Part shown: positions 34,630 to 43,303 of the stretch, piece after piece
Layout: every line of letters begins with the position of its first letter
How positions within the stretch are numbered: position 1 is the first letter of the stretch
NCBI GenBank assembly: GCA_036268995.1
Contig: DATATB010000168.1
Span: 1-57,709 of the forward strand
Length of the DNA: 57,709 bases
Source of the DNA: DATATB01 sp036268995
GTDB taxonomy: Bacteria; Planctomycetota; Planctomycetia; Pirellulales; PNKZ01
Reading direction: 5' to 3'
Notes under the pieces: generated by a model
Database searches by the model: none
What the model was told of the DNA's origin: nothing
The model's input: only the letters and a program-made list of their open reading frames with translations
Translations under genes and position numbers: made by a program

Positions 34630-36057
34630 ATGTCCGAGTTTCGTATCGAGCGCGATAGCATGGGCGAAGTGCGGGTGCCCGCGCGCGCCTATTACGGGGC
34701 TCAAACCCAGCGGGCCGTCGAGAATTTTCCGATCTCCGGCTGGCCGCTGCCTCCGGCGCTGATCCATGCCCTCGGCCGGGTCAAATACGCGGCGGGAGTC
34801 GCCAATCGCGACTTGGGCAAGCTAAGCAAAACAGGCAAGCATCGCCTCGACGACCGTCAAATTCAGGCCCTGCTCGACGCCTGCCGCGAAGTGGCCGACG
34901 GAAAGCTCGACGACCAGTTTCCGATCGACGTCTTTCAGACTGGGTCGGGCACGTCGAGCAACATGAACGTCAACGAGGTCATCAGCAATCGGGCGATCGA
35001 ACTGCTCGGCGGCGACCGGCTGCTGACCGACAAGCCGGTGCATCCCAACGACCATGTGAACATGGGGCAAAGCACCAACGATATGTTTCCCACGGCCATC
35101 CATGTGGCCGTCGCTGTGGAAATCGGTGCGCGGCTACTGCCGGCTCTCAAGCGGCTGCATGAAACGTTGTCGCAAAAAGCGACCGAGTGGGACAAACTGA
35201 TCAAAATCGGCCGCACGCATCTGGCCGACGCCACGCCGCTGCGCTTGGGACAAGAAATCGGCGGACTGGCCCGGCAAATTGAGCTCTCGCAAGAGCGAGC
35301 GACCCGGGCACAACAGGCTGTGCTCGAGTTGCCCGTCGGCGGCACGGCCGTGGGCACGGGCATCAACACGCATCCCGAGTTCGGCCGGCGCGTGGCAGCC
35401 GTGCTGGAAAAAGACACCGGCATCGCATTCGTCGAGGCCGAAAATCATTTCGAAGCCAATGCCCAGCGTGACGCGCTGGTCGAGTGCCACGGCCAGCTTC
35501 GGACGATCGCGACCACGCTGTTTAACGTGGCGAACAATATTCGCTGGCTGGGGTCCGGCCCGCGCTGCGCCTTTTACGAAGTGCAACTGCCGGATCGCCA
35601 GCCGGGCAGCTCGATCATGCCGGGCAAGGTCAACCCGGTGATGTGCGAGAGCATGATGCAGGTGACGGCCCGCGTGCTGGGCAACGATCAAACCATCACG
35701 CTCAGCGGGGCCGCCGGTGGGCAGTTCCAGCTCAACATTATGATGCCGGTCATGGGTCACACGGCGCTCGAGAGCATTTACTTGCTCGCGCAGGCCACGG
35801 AGGCGTTTGTCGATTTTTGCGCGGTCGAGATGCAGGCCAATCCCGAGGCCTGCCAGGCGAGCGTCGAAAAGAGCCTGGCGATGGTCACTAGCTTGAATCC
35901 TTACATTGGCTACGAGCGGGCTGCCGCCCTAGCCAAAGAGGCCTTTAAGACCGGCAAGACCATCCGGCAGTTGTGCGAAGAGCAAAAGATTCTGCCGCCC
36001 GACCAATTGCGCGAAGCGCTCGATCCCTGGCGAATGACAGAACCGCAGGAGAAGTAG
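34630..36057 (+). CDS. fumC: class II fumarate hydratase
   Basis: A 475-residue class II fumarase, adding water to fumarate to form L-malate in the TCA cycle. The N-terminus (EFRIERDSMGEVRVP) and the signature GSSIMPGKVNPVM (catalytic Ser loop) are intact, as are the substrate segments GTSSNMNVNE and GRTHLADATP. The closely related aspartase and argininosuccinate lyase are less likely given the length and the IPMPVMGHTAL-type wording (MMPVMGHTAL). The start at 34630 follows the conserved N-terminus; the frame is open further upstream without a ribosome site. Confidence 0.92.
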   Translation: MSEFRIERDSMGEVRVPARAYYGAQTQRAVENFPISGWPLPPALIHALGRVKYAAGVANRDLGKLSKTGKHRLDDRQIQALLDACREVADGKLDDQFPIDVFQTGSGTSSNMNVNEVISNRAIELLGGDRLLTDKPVHPNDHVNMGQSTNDMFPTAIHVAVAVEIGARLLPALKRLHETLSQKATEWDKLIKIGRTHLADATPLRLGQEIGGLARQIELSQERATRAQQAVLELPVGGTAVGTGINTHPEFGRRVAAVLEKDTGIAFVEAENHFEANAQRDALVECHGQLRTIATTLFNVANNIRWLGSGPRCAFYEVQLPDRQPGSSIMPGKVNPVMCESMMQVTARVLGNDQTITLSGAAGGQFQLNIMMPVMGHTALESIYLLAQATEAFVDFCAVEMQANPEACQASVEKSLAMVTSLNPYIGYERAAALAKEAFKTGKTIRQLCEEQKILPPDQLREALDPWRMTEPQEK

Positions 36058-36135
36058 TGAAAAGTGCAAAGTGAAAAGTGAAAAGCAATGGGGCCAGCTC
36101 CGGCATTTTTCACTTTCCACTTTCCACTTTTCACT
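36056..36135. repeat. inverted repeat after fumC
   Basis: Arms at 36056-36086 (AGTGAAAAGTGCAAAGTGAA…) and 36104-36135 form an imperfect hairpin of about 31 bp with a G/C-rich loop. Each arm is made of AGTGAAA-type sub-repeats. It starts at the fumC stop and could end its transcription, though no T-run follows; it also precedes the TPR gene's ribosome site. Confidence 0.65.
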
Positions 36136-36151
36136 GATTTAGGAGCAGCTC

Positions 36152-37252
36152 ATGTTCAAGGATGAACGTTTGTGGCGCGCCGCGGCCGCGATGTGCCTGG
36201 CCGCCGGCATCGCGCTGGCGCCGGCCGTGGTCTGTGCCCAGAAACAGCAGGGCAACCTGCAACTGCCCAAGACGGTCGAGCAGGCCTTCGAAACCAGTAA
36301 AACGGCCACGACCGACGAGCAGTTCACGAGGGTCATCACGCTTTGCCGGCGAGGCCTGGAGCTCAAGCTCGACGCCCGGCAGGCGACATACACCCGACGG
36401 CTGCTGGCTTGGGCCTATAACCAGCGCGGCGAAGTACGGGCCGATGCCGGCGATGATCAGAAGGCTCTGGCCGATTTCGAGCAATCGCTGTCGACCATGC
36501 CAGGCTGGCGGGCCACGCACAATCGCGGCGTCAGCTATGCCGCTTGCGGAAAACTGGCCGAGGCGCTGACTGATTTCGACTCAGTGATTCGGACCAAGCA
36601 GGATTATGCGCCGGTCTGGTACAACCGGGCTGAGCTGCGTGCCCAGCAGGGGGACTTCCAAGGGGCGATCGACGATTACCGGCAGGCCCTGCATTTGCGG
36701 CCCAGCGATGCGGCCGCACTGGCGGGCCGCGGCTATTCGTTTTACCAGCTAGGCAAATACGAGCCGGCAATCGCCGATTTCTGCCGCTCGCTGGATTTGG
36801 ATCCCAAGCAGGCTTCCACGCTGATTTACCGCGCGGCTGCCTACTACGAGACGGGCCATTATGGCCAGGCCGCCGACGATTGCCGCACCGCGGTCCGGAT
36901 TGATCCCAATTCGCCGACCGCGTACCAGGCCACGGGCTGGCTGATGGCGACTTGCCCCGACGAGCGGTTTCGGGATCCGAAGCTGGCCGTCAAAGCCGCC
37001 CAGAAGGCGCTTGACCTGCGCGGCCGTAAGACCTTCCGCGACCTGGAAACCCTGGCTGCCGCCCTGGCCAGCGACGGCCAGTTCCAACTAGCGGCTGAAA
37101 CGCAGCGTCAGGCCATCGCCGCACTGCCGCCGCATCTGGAGGAATTGTCGGCCGACTTCAAACAGCGGCTCAAAGGCTACGAGCACAATCAGGCGTACCT
37201 GGAAACACGGATCGCGCGGCCTTCGACGACCCGTCAAACGATGACGCGTTAA
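36152..37252 (+). CDS. exported TPR protein
   Basis: A 366-residue protein with a Sec signal peptide (LWRAAAAMCLAAGIALAPAVVCAQ, cleavage likely after ALA/VCA-Q) and at least five tetratricopeptide repeats. Characteristic units include DYRQALHLRPSDAAALAGRGYSFYQLGKYEPAI and the following one. AGGAG lies 6 bases before the ATG. TPRs bind other proteins, so a periplasmic scaffold role is likely. No partner can be named from the neighbours. Confidence 0.8.
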   Translation: MFKDERLWRAAAAMCLAAGIALAPAVVCAQKQQGNLQLPKTVEQAFETSKTATTDEQFTRVITLCRRGLELKLDARQATYTRRLLAWAYNQRGEVRADAGDDQKALADFEQSLSTMPGWRATHNRGVSYAACGKLAEALTDFDSVIRTKQDYAPVWYNRAELRAQQGDFQGAIDDYRQALHLRPSDAAALAGRGYSFYQLGKYEPAIADFCRSLDLDPKQASTLIYRAAAYYETGHYGQAADDCRTAVRIDPNSPTAYQATGWLMATCPDERFRDPKLAVKAAQKALDLRGRKTFRDLETLAAALASDGQFQLAAETQRQAIAALPPHLEELSADFKQRLKGYEHNQAYLETRIARPSTTRQTMTR

Positions 37253-37563
37253 TCACCGTTGCTCCACCCGGGCGCATGCATGCGTTTTGCCGTAAAACCT
37301 GCTGACAGCACGATTTACTTAGCAAGAGATGATGAGCCGCGGCGGAGAGCCCGCGGCAGCGCGGTCTCCGGGTACATGAGCACCGCGTGTGGCTAACGAC
37401 TTGGAGGCTTAGTGATGCGCTGAATTGGCCTTTGCCAACCAGCGAAATGGGTTACGATAGAGTGCTCGGACCTCAATCCTGACGGTCGCGTCGACTTTGG
37501 CGGTTGCCGCTTGCCCTGCGCAAGGGGCACCAAGTGCCAAGTCCGACGCCCTTGGGGCGGCTG

Positions 37564-37648
37564 GCTTTCAGGGCCGGCAGCTCTTCAAGGCCGGCAGCGT
37601 TTCAAGGCCGGCAGTGTATCAGGACAGGCAGCGTTTCCGGCCAGGCAG
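37564..37648. repeat. five tandem copies of a 17-bp unit
   Basis: Units at 37564-37580, 37581-37597, 37598-37614, 37615-37631 and 37632-37648, sharing TTCAAGGCCGGCAG with drift in the last two. They fall in the 523-bp gene-free stretch 37253-37775 before fusA. No spacers separate them, so they are not CRISPR. An in-frame extension of fusA runs through them but is not protein-like. Confidence 0.8.
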
Positions 37649-37775
37649 TGGCTCCCCGAAGTTGATCGGCGGGAAGCATGCCGTGCGGGAATGCAGAACA
37701 AAGATTGCCGATTCCCGTATAGTTTTCAGTAAGTTCTCGTTTTTTTGTCCCTTAGTGCTTTTTCGAGATTCGACC

Positions 37776-39860
37776 ATGGACCTGGCCCACGTGCGGAACA
37801 TCGGCATTTCGGCCCACATTGACTCCGGCAAGACCACGCTGAGCGAGCGCATTCTGTTTTATGCCGGCCGCATTCACCGCATTCAAGAGGTGAAGGGCGA
37901 AGGGGCCACGATGGACTCCATGGACCTGGAGCGCGAGCGCGGGATCACGATCACCAGCGCCGCCACCACCGTCGAGTGGGAAGACCATCGGATCAACCTG
38001 ATCGACACTCCGGGCCACGTGGACTTCACGGTGGAAGTGGAGCGCAGCCTGCGCGTGCTGGATGGCGCCGTGCTGGTGCTCTGCGCCGTGGGCGGCGTGC
38101 AGAGCCAGTCGATGACGGTCGATCGGCAGATGAAGCGCTATCACGTGCCGCGGCTGGCCTTCATCAACAAGATGGACCGCACCGGGGCCGACCACAATCG
38201 CGTGGTCAAGCAACTGCACGAAAAGCTCGACTGCGACGCCGTGCTGATGCAATTGCCCATCGGCAAGGAAGACGGCTTTGAGGGCATGATCGACCTGATC
38301 ACCCAGGAAGCGATCTATTTCGACGGCAGCAATGGCGAAGACGTCCGCCGCGAGCCGGTGCCGGAAGACATGCGCGACGAGGTACACGCCGCCCGGCAGC
38401 ACATGCTCGAGCAGTTGTCAATGTACAGCGACGAACTGATGGAGCTGATGCTGGCCGAGGAGGAAGTGCCGCTGGAGTTGATTCATTCGATCGTCAAGGC
38501 CGGCGTGCAGAACCAGGATTTAACGCCGGTGTTCATGGGCACGGCCTATCGCAATAAGGGCGTGCAGCCGCTGCTGGACGCCGTGGTGCGCTACTTGCCG
38601 TCGCCGCTCGATCGGCAGATTGCCGCCAAGAGCTACGCCAATCCCGACGAAAAATTCCCGCTCGAGCCCGATCCGTCGAAACCTTTCGTCGGCATGGCTT
38701 TCAAGATCGTGGAAGATCCGTACGGGCAGTTGACCTTCACTCGTATCTACCAGGGCACGATCAACAAGGGCGACATGCACTTCAACCAGCGCACGGGCCA
38801 GAAGCACCGCTTCAGCCGCATCGTGCGCATGCATGCCGACAAGCGCGAGGAAGTCGATTCGGCCGAGGCCGGCGACATCGTGGCCATCATGGGCATCGAC
38901 TGCGCCAGCGGCGATACGTATGCCTCGCAGTCGAAGTACTGCACGCTGGAGAGCATGTTCATCCCCGAACCGGTCATCAAGATGGCCATCAACCCGATTT
39001 CGCGCGACGGCGTCGACCGGCTGGGCAAGGCCTTGCAGCGGTTCACGAAGGAAGATCCCACGTTCCGCGTGGCCACTGACGAAGAGACTTCCGAGACGGT
39101 GATCGCCGGCATGGGCGAGCTGCACCTGGAGATTTACGTCGAGCGCATTCGCCGCGAGTACAAGGTCGAAGTGGAAGTCGGCGCGCCAAAGGTCAGCTAC
39201 CGCGAAGCGCCCACCAAGGAAACCGAGTACAATTACAAACACAAGAAGCAGACGGGCGGATCGGGCCAATATGCCCACATCGTCGGGCATTTTTACGTAC
39301 TGCCCGACGACGCTGAAGAGCCTTTCGAGTTCGAGGACAAGGTCATCGGTGGCCGGATTCCGCGTGAGTATATTCCCTCGGTGCAAAAGGGATTCCGCGA
39401 TTCGCTCGGCAAAGGCCCCGTGGCCGGATATCCGATCGTGGGCGTGAAGACCGTGCTCGAAGACGGCTCGTATCACGACGTCGACAGCTCGGACATGGCC
39501 TTCCAAGTCTGCGCCCGCGGCTGTTTCCGCGAGACCTTTTTGAAGATGAAGCCGGTCCTGCTCGAGCCGGTGATGAAGCTCGAAGTCGAAGTGCCGTCGG
39601 CTTACCAGGGGCCGGTGGCCGGCGAGCTGACCAGCCGCCGCGGCATGATCGTCTCCACCGAGATGCAAGGAAACACGGCGAAAATCGAGGCCGAAGTGCC
39701 ATTGGCCGAGACCTTTGGCTACTCGACCGACCTGCGCAGCATGACGCAAGGCCAGGGCACGTTCACGATGGAATTCGCAAAATATCGTCGCGTGCCCGCC
39801 AGCATCCAAGAAGAAATCGTGGCTGCGAAGAAGAAGGCCGCCCTGGTCGGAGCTAAATAG
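37776..39860 (+). CDS. fusA: elongation factor G, spd/mitochondrial type
   Basis: A 694-residue translational GTPase catalysing ribosomal translocation. It shows G1 AHIDSGKTT (13-21), the G2/G3 region (ERGITI, DTPGHVDFT), G4 NKMDRTG and the C-terminal domains. The wording RIHRIQEVKGEGATMDSMDLERERGITI is that of the spirochete/planctomycete/delta (spdEFG1) and mitochondrial EF-G group, not the classical bacterial one. The ATG at 37776 begins the conserved N-terminus. A terminator follows at 39892. No ribosomal-protein genes flank it, unlike the classical str operon. Confidence 0.92.
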   Translation: MDLAHVRNIGISAHIDSGKTTLSERILFYAGRIHRIQEVKGEGATMDSMDLERERGITITSAATTVEWEDHRINLIDTPGHVDFTVEVERSLRVLDGAVLVLCAVGGVQSQSMTVDRQMKRYHVPRLAFINKMDRTGADHNRVVKQLHEKLDCDAVLMQLPIGKEDGFEGMIDLITQEAIYFDGSNGEDVRREPVPEDMRDEVHAARQHMLEQLSMYSDELMELMLAEEEVPLELIHSIVKAGVQNQDLTPVFMGTAYRNKGVQPLLDAVVRYLPSPLDRQIAAKSYANPDEKFPLEPDPSKPFVGMAFKIVEDPYGQLTFTRIYQGTINKGDMHFNQRTGQKHRFSRIVRMHADKREEVDSAEAGDIVAIMGIDCASGDTYASQSKYCTLESMFIPEPVIKMAINPISRDGVDRLGKALQRFTKEDPTFRVATDEETSETVIAGMGELHLEIYVERIRREYKVEVEVGAPKVSYREAPTKETEYNYKHKKQTGGSGQYAHIVGHFYVLPDDAEEPFEFEDKVIGGRIPREYIPSVQKGFRDSLGKGPVAGYPIVGVKTVLEDGSYHDVDSSDMAFQVCARGCFRETFLKMKPVLLEPVMKLEVEVPSAYQGPVAGELTSRRGMIVSTEMQGNTAKIEAEVPLAETFGYSTDLRSMTQGQGTFTMEFAKYRRVPASIQEEIVAAKKKAALVGAK

Positions 39861-39891
39861 GACGTCATCGTCGACTTCTCTTTTTGACCAC

Positions 39892-39931
39892 AAACGCCCG
39901 TTACTGCTGCCGGCGGTGACGGGCGTTTTTT
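39892..39931 (+). terminator. rho-independent terminator after fusA
   Basis: AAACGCCCGT and ACGGGCGTTT arms enclose a loop of about 17 bases, followed by a run of T's (TTTTTTC). This is 32 bases after the fusA stop. Confidence 0.85.
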
Positions 39932-40033
39932 CGGTATTTACCGTGTTTCGTGCATGTTCGGCATCCGCAGTCGGCGTACAATGGGTGCCCGTAGGCGGTC
40001 GCACGCCCATCTTCGAAAACGCAATCCAGACGG

Positions 40034-40807
40034 ATGCAATTCATGGCGCCGTGGGCCGGCTTGTCAGAGCGTGAGGTGCAACCGGAGGTCATGGACCAAC
40101 CGGGATTGGATCGGCAATTACACGATCGCGCCCTTCGCGCCCTGGCCCGCATCAACACCCTGAGCCGCAGCGCCGACATCTTCTATCCGCCCATCCGCGA
40201 CTTAGCGCGGCGCCTGGGTGGCGGCCCGCTTTCGATCCTCGACTTGGCCTCCGGCGGCGGCGACGTGACGATTGGACTCTGGCGCCGTTTGCAGCGCTCG
40301 GGCATTGCTGCCCGCGTCGTCGGTCGCGACAAGAGCCCCACGGCGGTCGAGATCGCGCGGCAGCGAGCGGCGCGGCTTGGTGCCGACGTAAGCTTTGAGA
40401 TTGGTGATGCCCTGGAGCGGACGGAAGGCGAATCATTCGATGTCGTCGTCACGTCACTGTTCATGCACCACTTGAATCGCTCGGACGCGGTGCTGCTGCT
40501 CGAACGTATGCAACGCGCGACCCGGCATTTGGCATTGGTCAATGATCTCCAGCGGTGCCGCTTGGGCTATGCGCTGGCCGTGACCGTGTCGCGCCTTATG
40601 ACGCGCTCGCCAGTGGTGCACGTCGATGGCCCCCGATCGGTCGAAGGGGCATTCAGCATGGACGAGGCCCGGCGACTTGCAGCCGACGCCGGCATGCATG
40701 GCGCCGTCGTCAGCCGGCGCTGGCCGTGTCGATTCTTGCTCGCTTGGAGTGCATGTGCAGTGGCATGCGTGGAGGGCAGCGCATGCAGCAGTGCGACGTC
40801 ATTGTAA
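40034..40807 (+). CDS. SAM-dependent methyltransferase of a type III PKS cluster
   Basis: A methyltransferase of up to 257 residues. The Rossmann motif I is LDLASGGGDVTIGLW, with SFEIGDAL and FDVVVTSLFMHHL as motifs II-IV. The first 25 residues (EVQPEVMDQPGLD) match a widespread bacterial family that accompanies type III polyketide synthases. Several starts are possible: ATG 40034, ATG 40043 and ATG 40091, the last with GGAGG only 2 bases away. It overlaps the FAD oxidoreductase gene by 25 nt, so all three cluster genes are coupled. Likely role: O- or C-methylation of the polyketide product (inference, by analogy to SrsB). Confidence 0.8.
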   Translation: MQFMAPWAGLSEREVQPEVMDQPGLDRQLHDRALRALARINTLSRSADIFYPPIRDLARRLGGGPLSILDLASGGGDVTIGLWRRLQRSGIAARVVGRDKSPTAVEIARQRAARLGADVSFEIGDALERTEGESFDVVVTSLFMHHLNRSDAVLLLERMQRATRHLALVNDLQRCRLGYALAVTVSRLMTRSPVVHVDGPRSVEGAFSMDEARRLAADAGMHGAVVSRRWPCRFLLAWSACAVACVEGSACSSATSL

Positions 40808-41997
40808 TTGGCGGCGGCCCCGCCGGAGCCACGGCGGCTATGCTGCTGGCTAAGGCCGGATGGTCCACCGTCGTCTTGGAAAAGCAGGCCTTTCCCCGGG
40901 CCAAAGTTTGCGGCGAATACATGTCGCCCACCAATTGGCCGCTGCTCGAGCGGTTGGGACTGGCCGAAGTGCTCACCCAGCACGGCGGTCCCAGCGTTCG
41001 CCGAGTCGGGCTGATGGCCGGCGCTACCGCGCTGGCCGCCGCACTGCCCACGCCTGCCGACACCGGTCCGGCGTGGGGGCGCGCCTTGGGCCGCGACAAA
41101 CTGGATGCCTGGCTGCTGACCAAGGCCGCCAAGGCCGGTGCCCGAGTGCTTCAGCCCGCGACCACCGAGCGGCTCCAGCGGCACGGAGCGCAATACGTGT
41201 GTCGAGCGCAATTGGCGGGCGATGCCGGCGCGGCCGAGTTTTCGGCTCCCGTCGTAATTGCCGCGCACGGCTCGTGGGGAGGCGGCAGCCTGCCCAGCAG
41301 CGTCGCGGGCGGCAGTCCGCGGCCGAGCGACCTGTTTGGCTTCAAGGCCCATTTTCTCCAGGCCAGTTTGCCGGCCGATTTGATGCCGCTGTTGTGCTTT
41401 CCCGGCGGCTATGGCGGCATGGTGCACTCCGACGCAGGCCGGGTCAGCCTGTCGTGCTGCATCCGCCGCGACAAGCTCGCATCACTAGACCGGGCTTCCG
41501 GGCAATCGGCCGGTGCGGCCGTGCTCGAGCACATCCTGGCCACCACGCCCGCCGTGGCCCAAGTGCTCGACGGCGCCAGCCTGGCCGATCATTGGATGGC
41601 GGCAGGTCCGATCCGGCCGGGCATTCGCTGGCGCTTTCGCGACGGAATCTTTCGCGTGGGCAATGCGGCCGGCGAAGCGCACCCTGCCGTCGCCGAAGGC
41701 ATCAGCATGGCCTTGCAATCGGCCACTCTGGCAGCCGAGTGCTTGTTGCAAACCTGTCAGCCCGGCGACTCGGGCGAAATCGATCGTGCCGGCCGGCGCT
41801 ATGCCGCGCTCTGGAAGCGACAGTTCGCCGCGCGCATTCGCACCGCTGCGGTGGTCGCGCATTGGGCCATGCGCCCGGCGCTGGTAAACACCAGCCTGCC
41901 GCTGCTGCGTGCATTGCCGGCGTTGTTGACTTGGGGCGCGTATCACAGCGGAAAATCGAAACCCTTTCCATTCATGCCCCAGGCAGTTCAATTATGA
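40783..41997 (+). CDS. FAD-dependent oxidoreductase (geranylgeranyl-reductase / hydroxylase-like)
   Basis: A 404-residue flavoprotein. The N-terminal dinucleotide fold is VIVIGGGPAGATAAMLLAKAG. A PRAKVCGEYMSP segment, typical of the geranylgeranyl-reductase/monooxygenase superfamily, follows. The second FAD motif lies in FRVGNAAGEAHPAVAEGI. It starts within the methyltransferase gene and ends in an ATGA overlap with the type III PKS gene. In comparable clusters (SrsC) such an enzyme hydroxylates the aromatic ring; reductase activity cannot be excluded. Confidence 0.82.
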   Translation: MQQCDVIVIGGGPAGATAAMLLAKAGWSTVVLEKQAFPRAKVCGEYMSPTNWPLLERLGLAEVLTQHGGPSVRRVGLMAGATALAAALPTPADTGPAWGRALGRDKLDAWLLTKAAKAGARVLQPATTERLQRHGAQYVCRAQLAGDAGAAEFSAPVVIAAHGSWGGGSLPSSVAGGSPRPSDLFGFKAHFLQASLPADLMPLLCFPGGYGGMVHSDAGRVSLSCCIRRDKLASLDRASGQSAGAAVLEHILATTPAVAQVLDGASLADHWMAAGPIRPGIRWRFRDGIFRVGNAAGEAHPAVAEGISMALQSATLAAECLLQTCQPGDSGEIDRAGRRYAALWKRQFAARIRTAAVVAHWAMRPALVNTSLPLLRALPALLTWGAYHSGKSKPFPFMPQAVQL

Positions 41998-43082
41998 GCC
42001 TTGCGATTCTCGGCCTTGGTACCGCGCTACCACCTCATTCCATGAGCCAGGTCCAAGCCGTCGAGCTGGCGCAGCAGGTCTGCTGCCAGACGGAAGACCA
42101 GGCCCGGCTACTCCGCGCCTTGTATCGCAAGTCGGGGGTGAAAAACCGCTACACATTTCTGCCGCATGAAATTGCCCTGGGCTGGAATTCGGCCAGCGGC
42201 GACGACGGGGCCGCCCCGCGCACGCTGACCCAAGGCCCCAGCACGAACGAACGCATGCAATGGTACGCCGACTATGCCCCGCCGCTGGCATTGCGCGCCA
42301 GCGGCGATGCGCTGGAGCGCGCCGAGTTGCAGGCACGCGATATCACGCACCTGGTCACCGTCTCCTGCACCGGATTTATGGCCCCGGGCATCGACCTGCA
42401 ATTGATCCAAAGGCTGGGACTACCCGCCACGGTCGAGCGGGTCCACGTCGGCTTTATGGGCTGCCACGGGGCGCTCAACGGCCTGCGCGTCGCCCGCGGC
42501 TTGGTGGCCGCCGACCCCGGCGCCCGGGTCCTGTTGTGCGCAGTCGAGCTCTGCACGCTGCACTTTTGCTCGTTCTGGGATGCCAATCGCTCGGTCGGAA
42601 ATGCGATCTTTGGCGATGGGGCCGCCGCTCTCGTATTGGCCGCGTCCGATGGCGAGGGAGACTGGACCGTCTCGGCCTGCGGATCGTGCGTCATCCCTGA
42701 TTCCCAAGATGCGATGGGCTGGGCCATCGGCGACCATGGCTTCGAGATGTTTCTTTCGCCGCGCGTGCCAGAATTGATCGAAAAACAATTGCATCCCTGG
42801 CTGACCGCATGGCTCGACCGCCAGGGACTGGCGCTTGAGCAAATCCGATCCTGGGCAATCCATCCCGGCGGGCCGCGGATTCTGACGGCTGTCGAACAAG
42901 CGCTGTCGCTGGAGCGGTCGGCAACCGAAGTTTCGCGGCAGGTGCTCAGCGAATGCGGCAACATGTCGTCGCCGACGGTGTTGTTTATCTTGGAACGGCT
43001 GCGACAGACCGATGCCCCCCGACCATGCGTCGCACTGGGTTTTGGCCCCGGATTGGTGGCAGAAGCGGCCTTGGTGCTTTAA
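41994..43082 (+). CDS. type III polyketide synthase (chalcone-synthase-like)
   Basis: A 362-residue thiolase-fold enzyme that extends an acyl-CoA starter with malonyl-CoA and cyclises the product. The catalytic triad is visible: Cys157 in GFMGCHGA, His290 in AIHPGGP and Asn323 in CGNMSSPT. The VSCTGFMAPGID segment and the final GFGPGL loop are also typical. The start ATG 41994 overlaps the oxidoreductase stop (ATGA). Together with the methyltransferase and flavoenzyme it resembles the srsABC set for methylated phenolic lipids. The starter may be a long acyl chain; the desaturase next door would fit that. Confidence 0.9.
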   Translation: MSLAILGLGTALPPHSMSQVQAVELAQQVCCQTEDQARLLRALYRKSGVKNRYTFLPHEIALGWNSASGDDGAAPRTLTQGPSTNERMQWYADYAPPLALRASGDALERAELQARDITHLVTVSCTGFMAPGIDLQLIQRLGLPATVERVHVGFMGCHGALNGLRVARGLVAADPGARVLLCAVELCTLHFCSFWDANRSVGNAIFGDGAAALVLAASDGEGDWTVSACGSCVIPDSQDAMGWAIGDHGFEMFLSPRVPELIEKQLHPWLTAWLDRQGLALEQIRSWAIHPGGPRILTAVEQALSLERSATEVSRQVLSECGNMSSPTVLFILERLRQTDAPRPCVALGFGPGLVAEAALVL

Positions 43083-43303
43083 GCCGAAGCGACTTTGATG
43101 CTTAACGGCAGGCATGGTTGGCTGATTAACTTGCGGTTGGGCTCGCTGGTTGCTCACAAGCCCCCCACTTTTGGACTTGTCAGCCCGTTTATGCTCGGGT
43201 ACTGTTTTGGCCGAATAGGTTAAATGGCGGGTCTGGATGCTTGATTTTGCTGGCAACCAAAGTCAGAATCGCACGTGGTCGGGCAATCATAAGGCGTGGG
43301 GCG

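Noticed and set aside
37497..37775. N-terminal extension of elongation factor G
   Set aside because: The extension crosses a tandem repeat and is not protein-like; EF-G similarity begins at ATG 37776.
40860..43082. Apparent 740-codon fusion of an Arg-rich region with the type III PKS
   Set aside because: The first part is a shadow of the FAD oxidoreductase; the PKS starts at the ATGA overlap at 41994.
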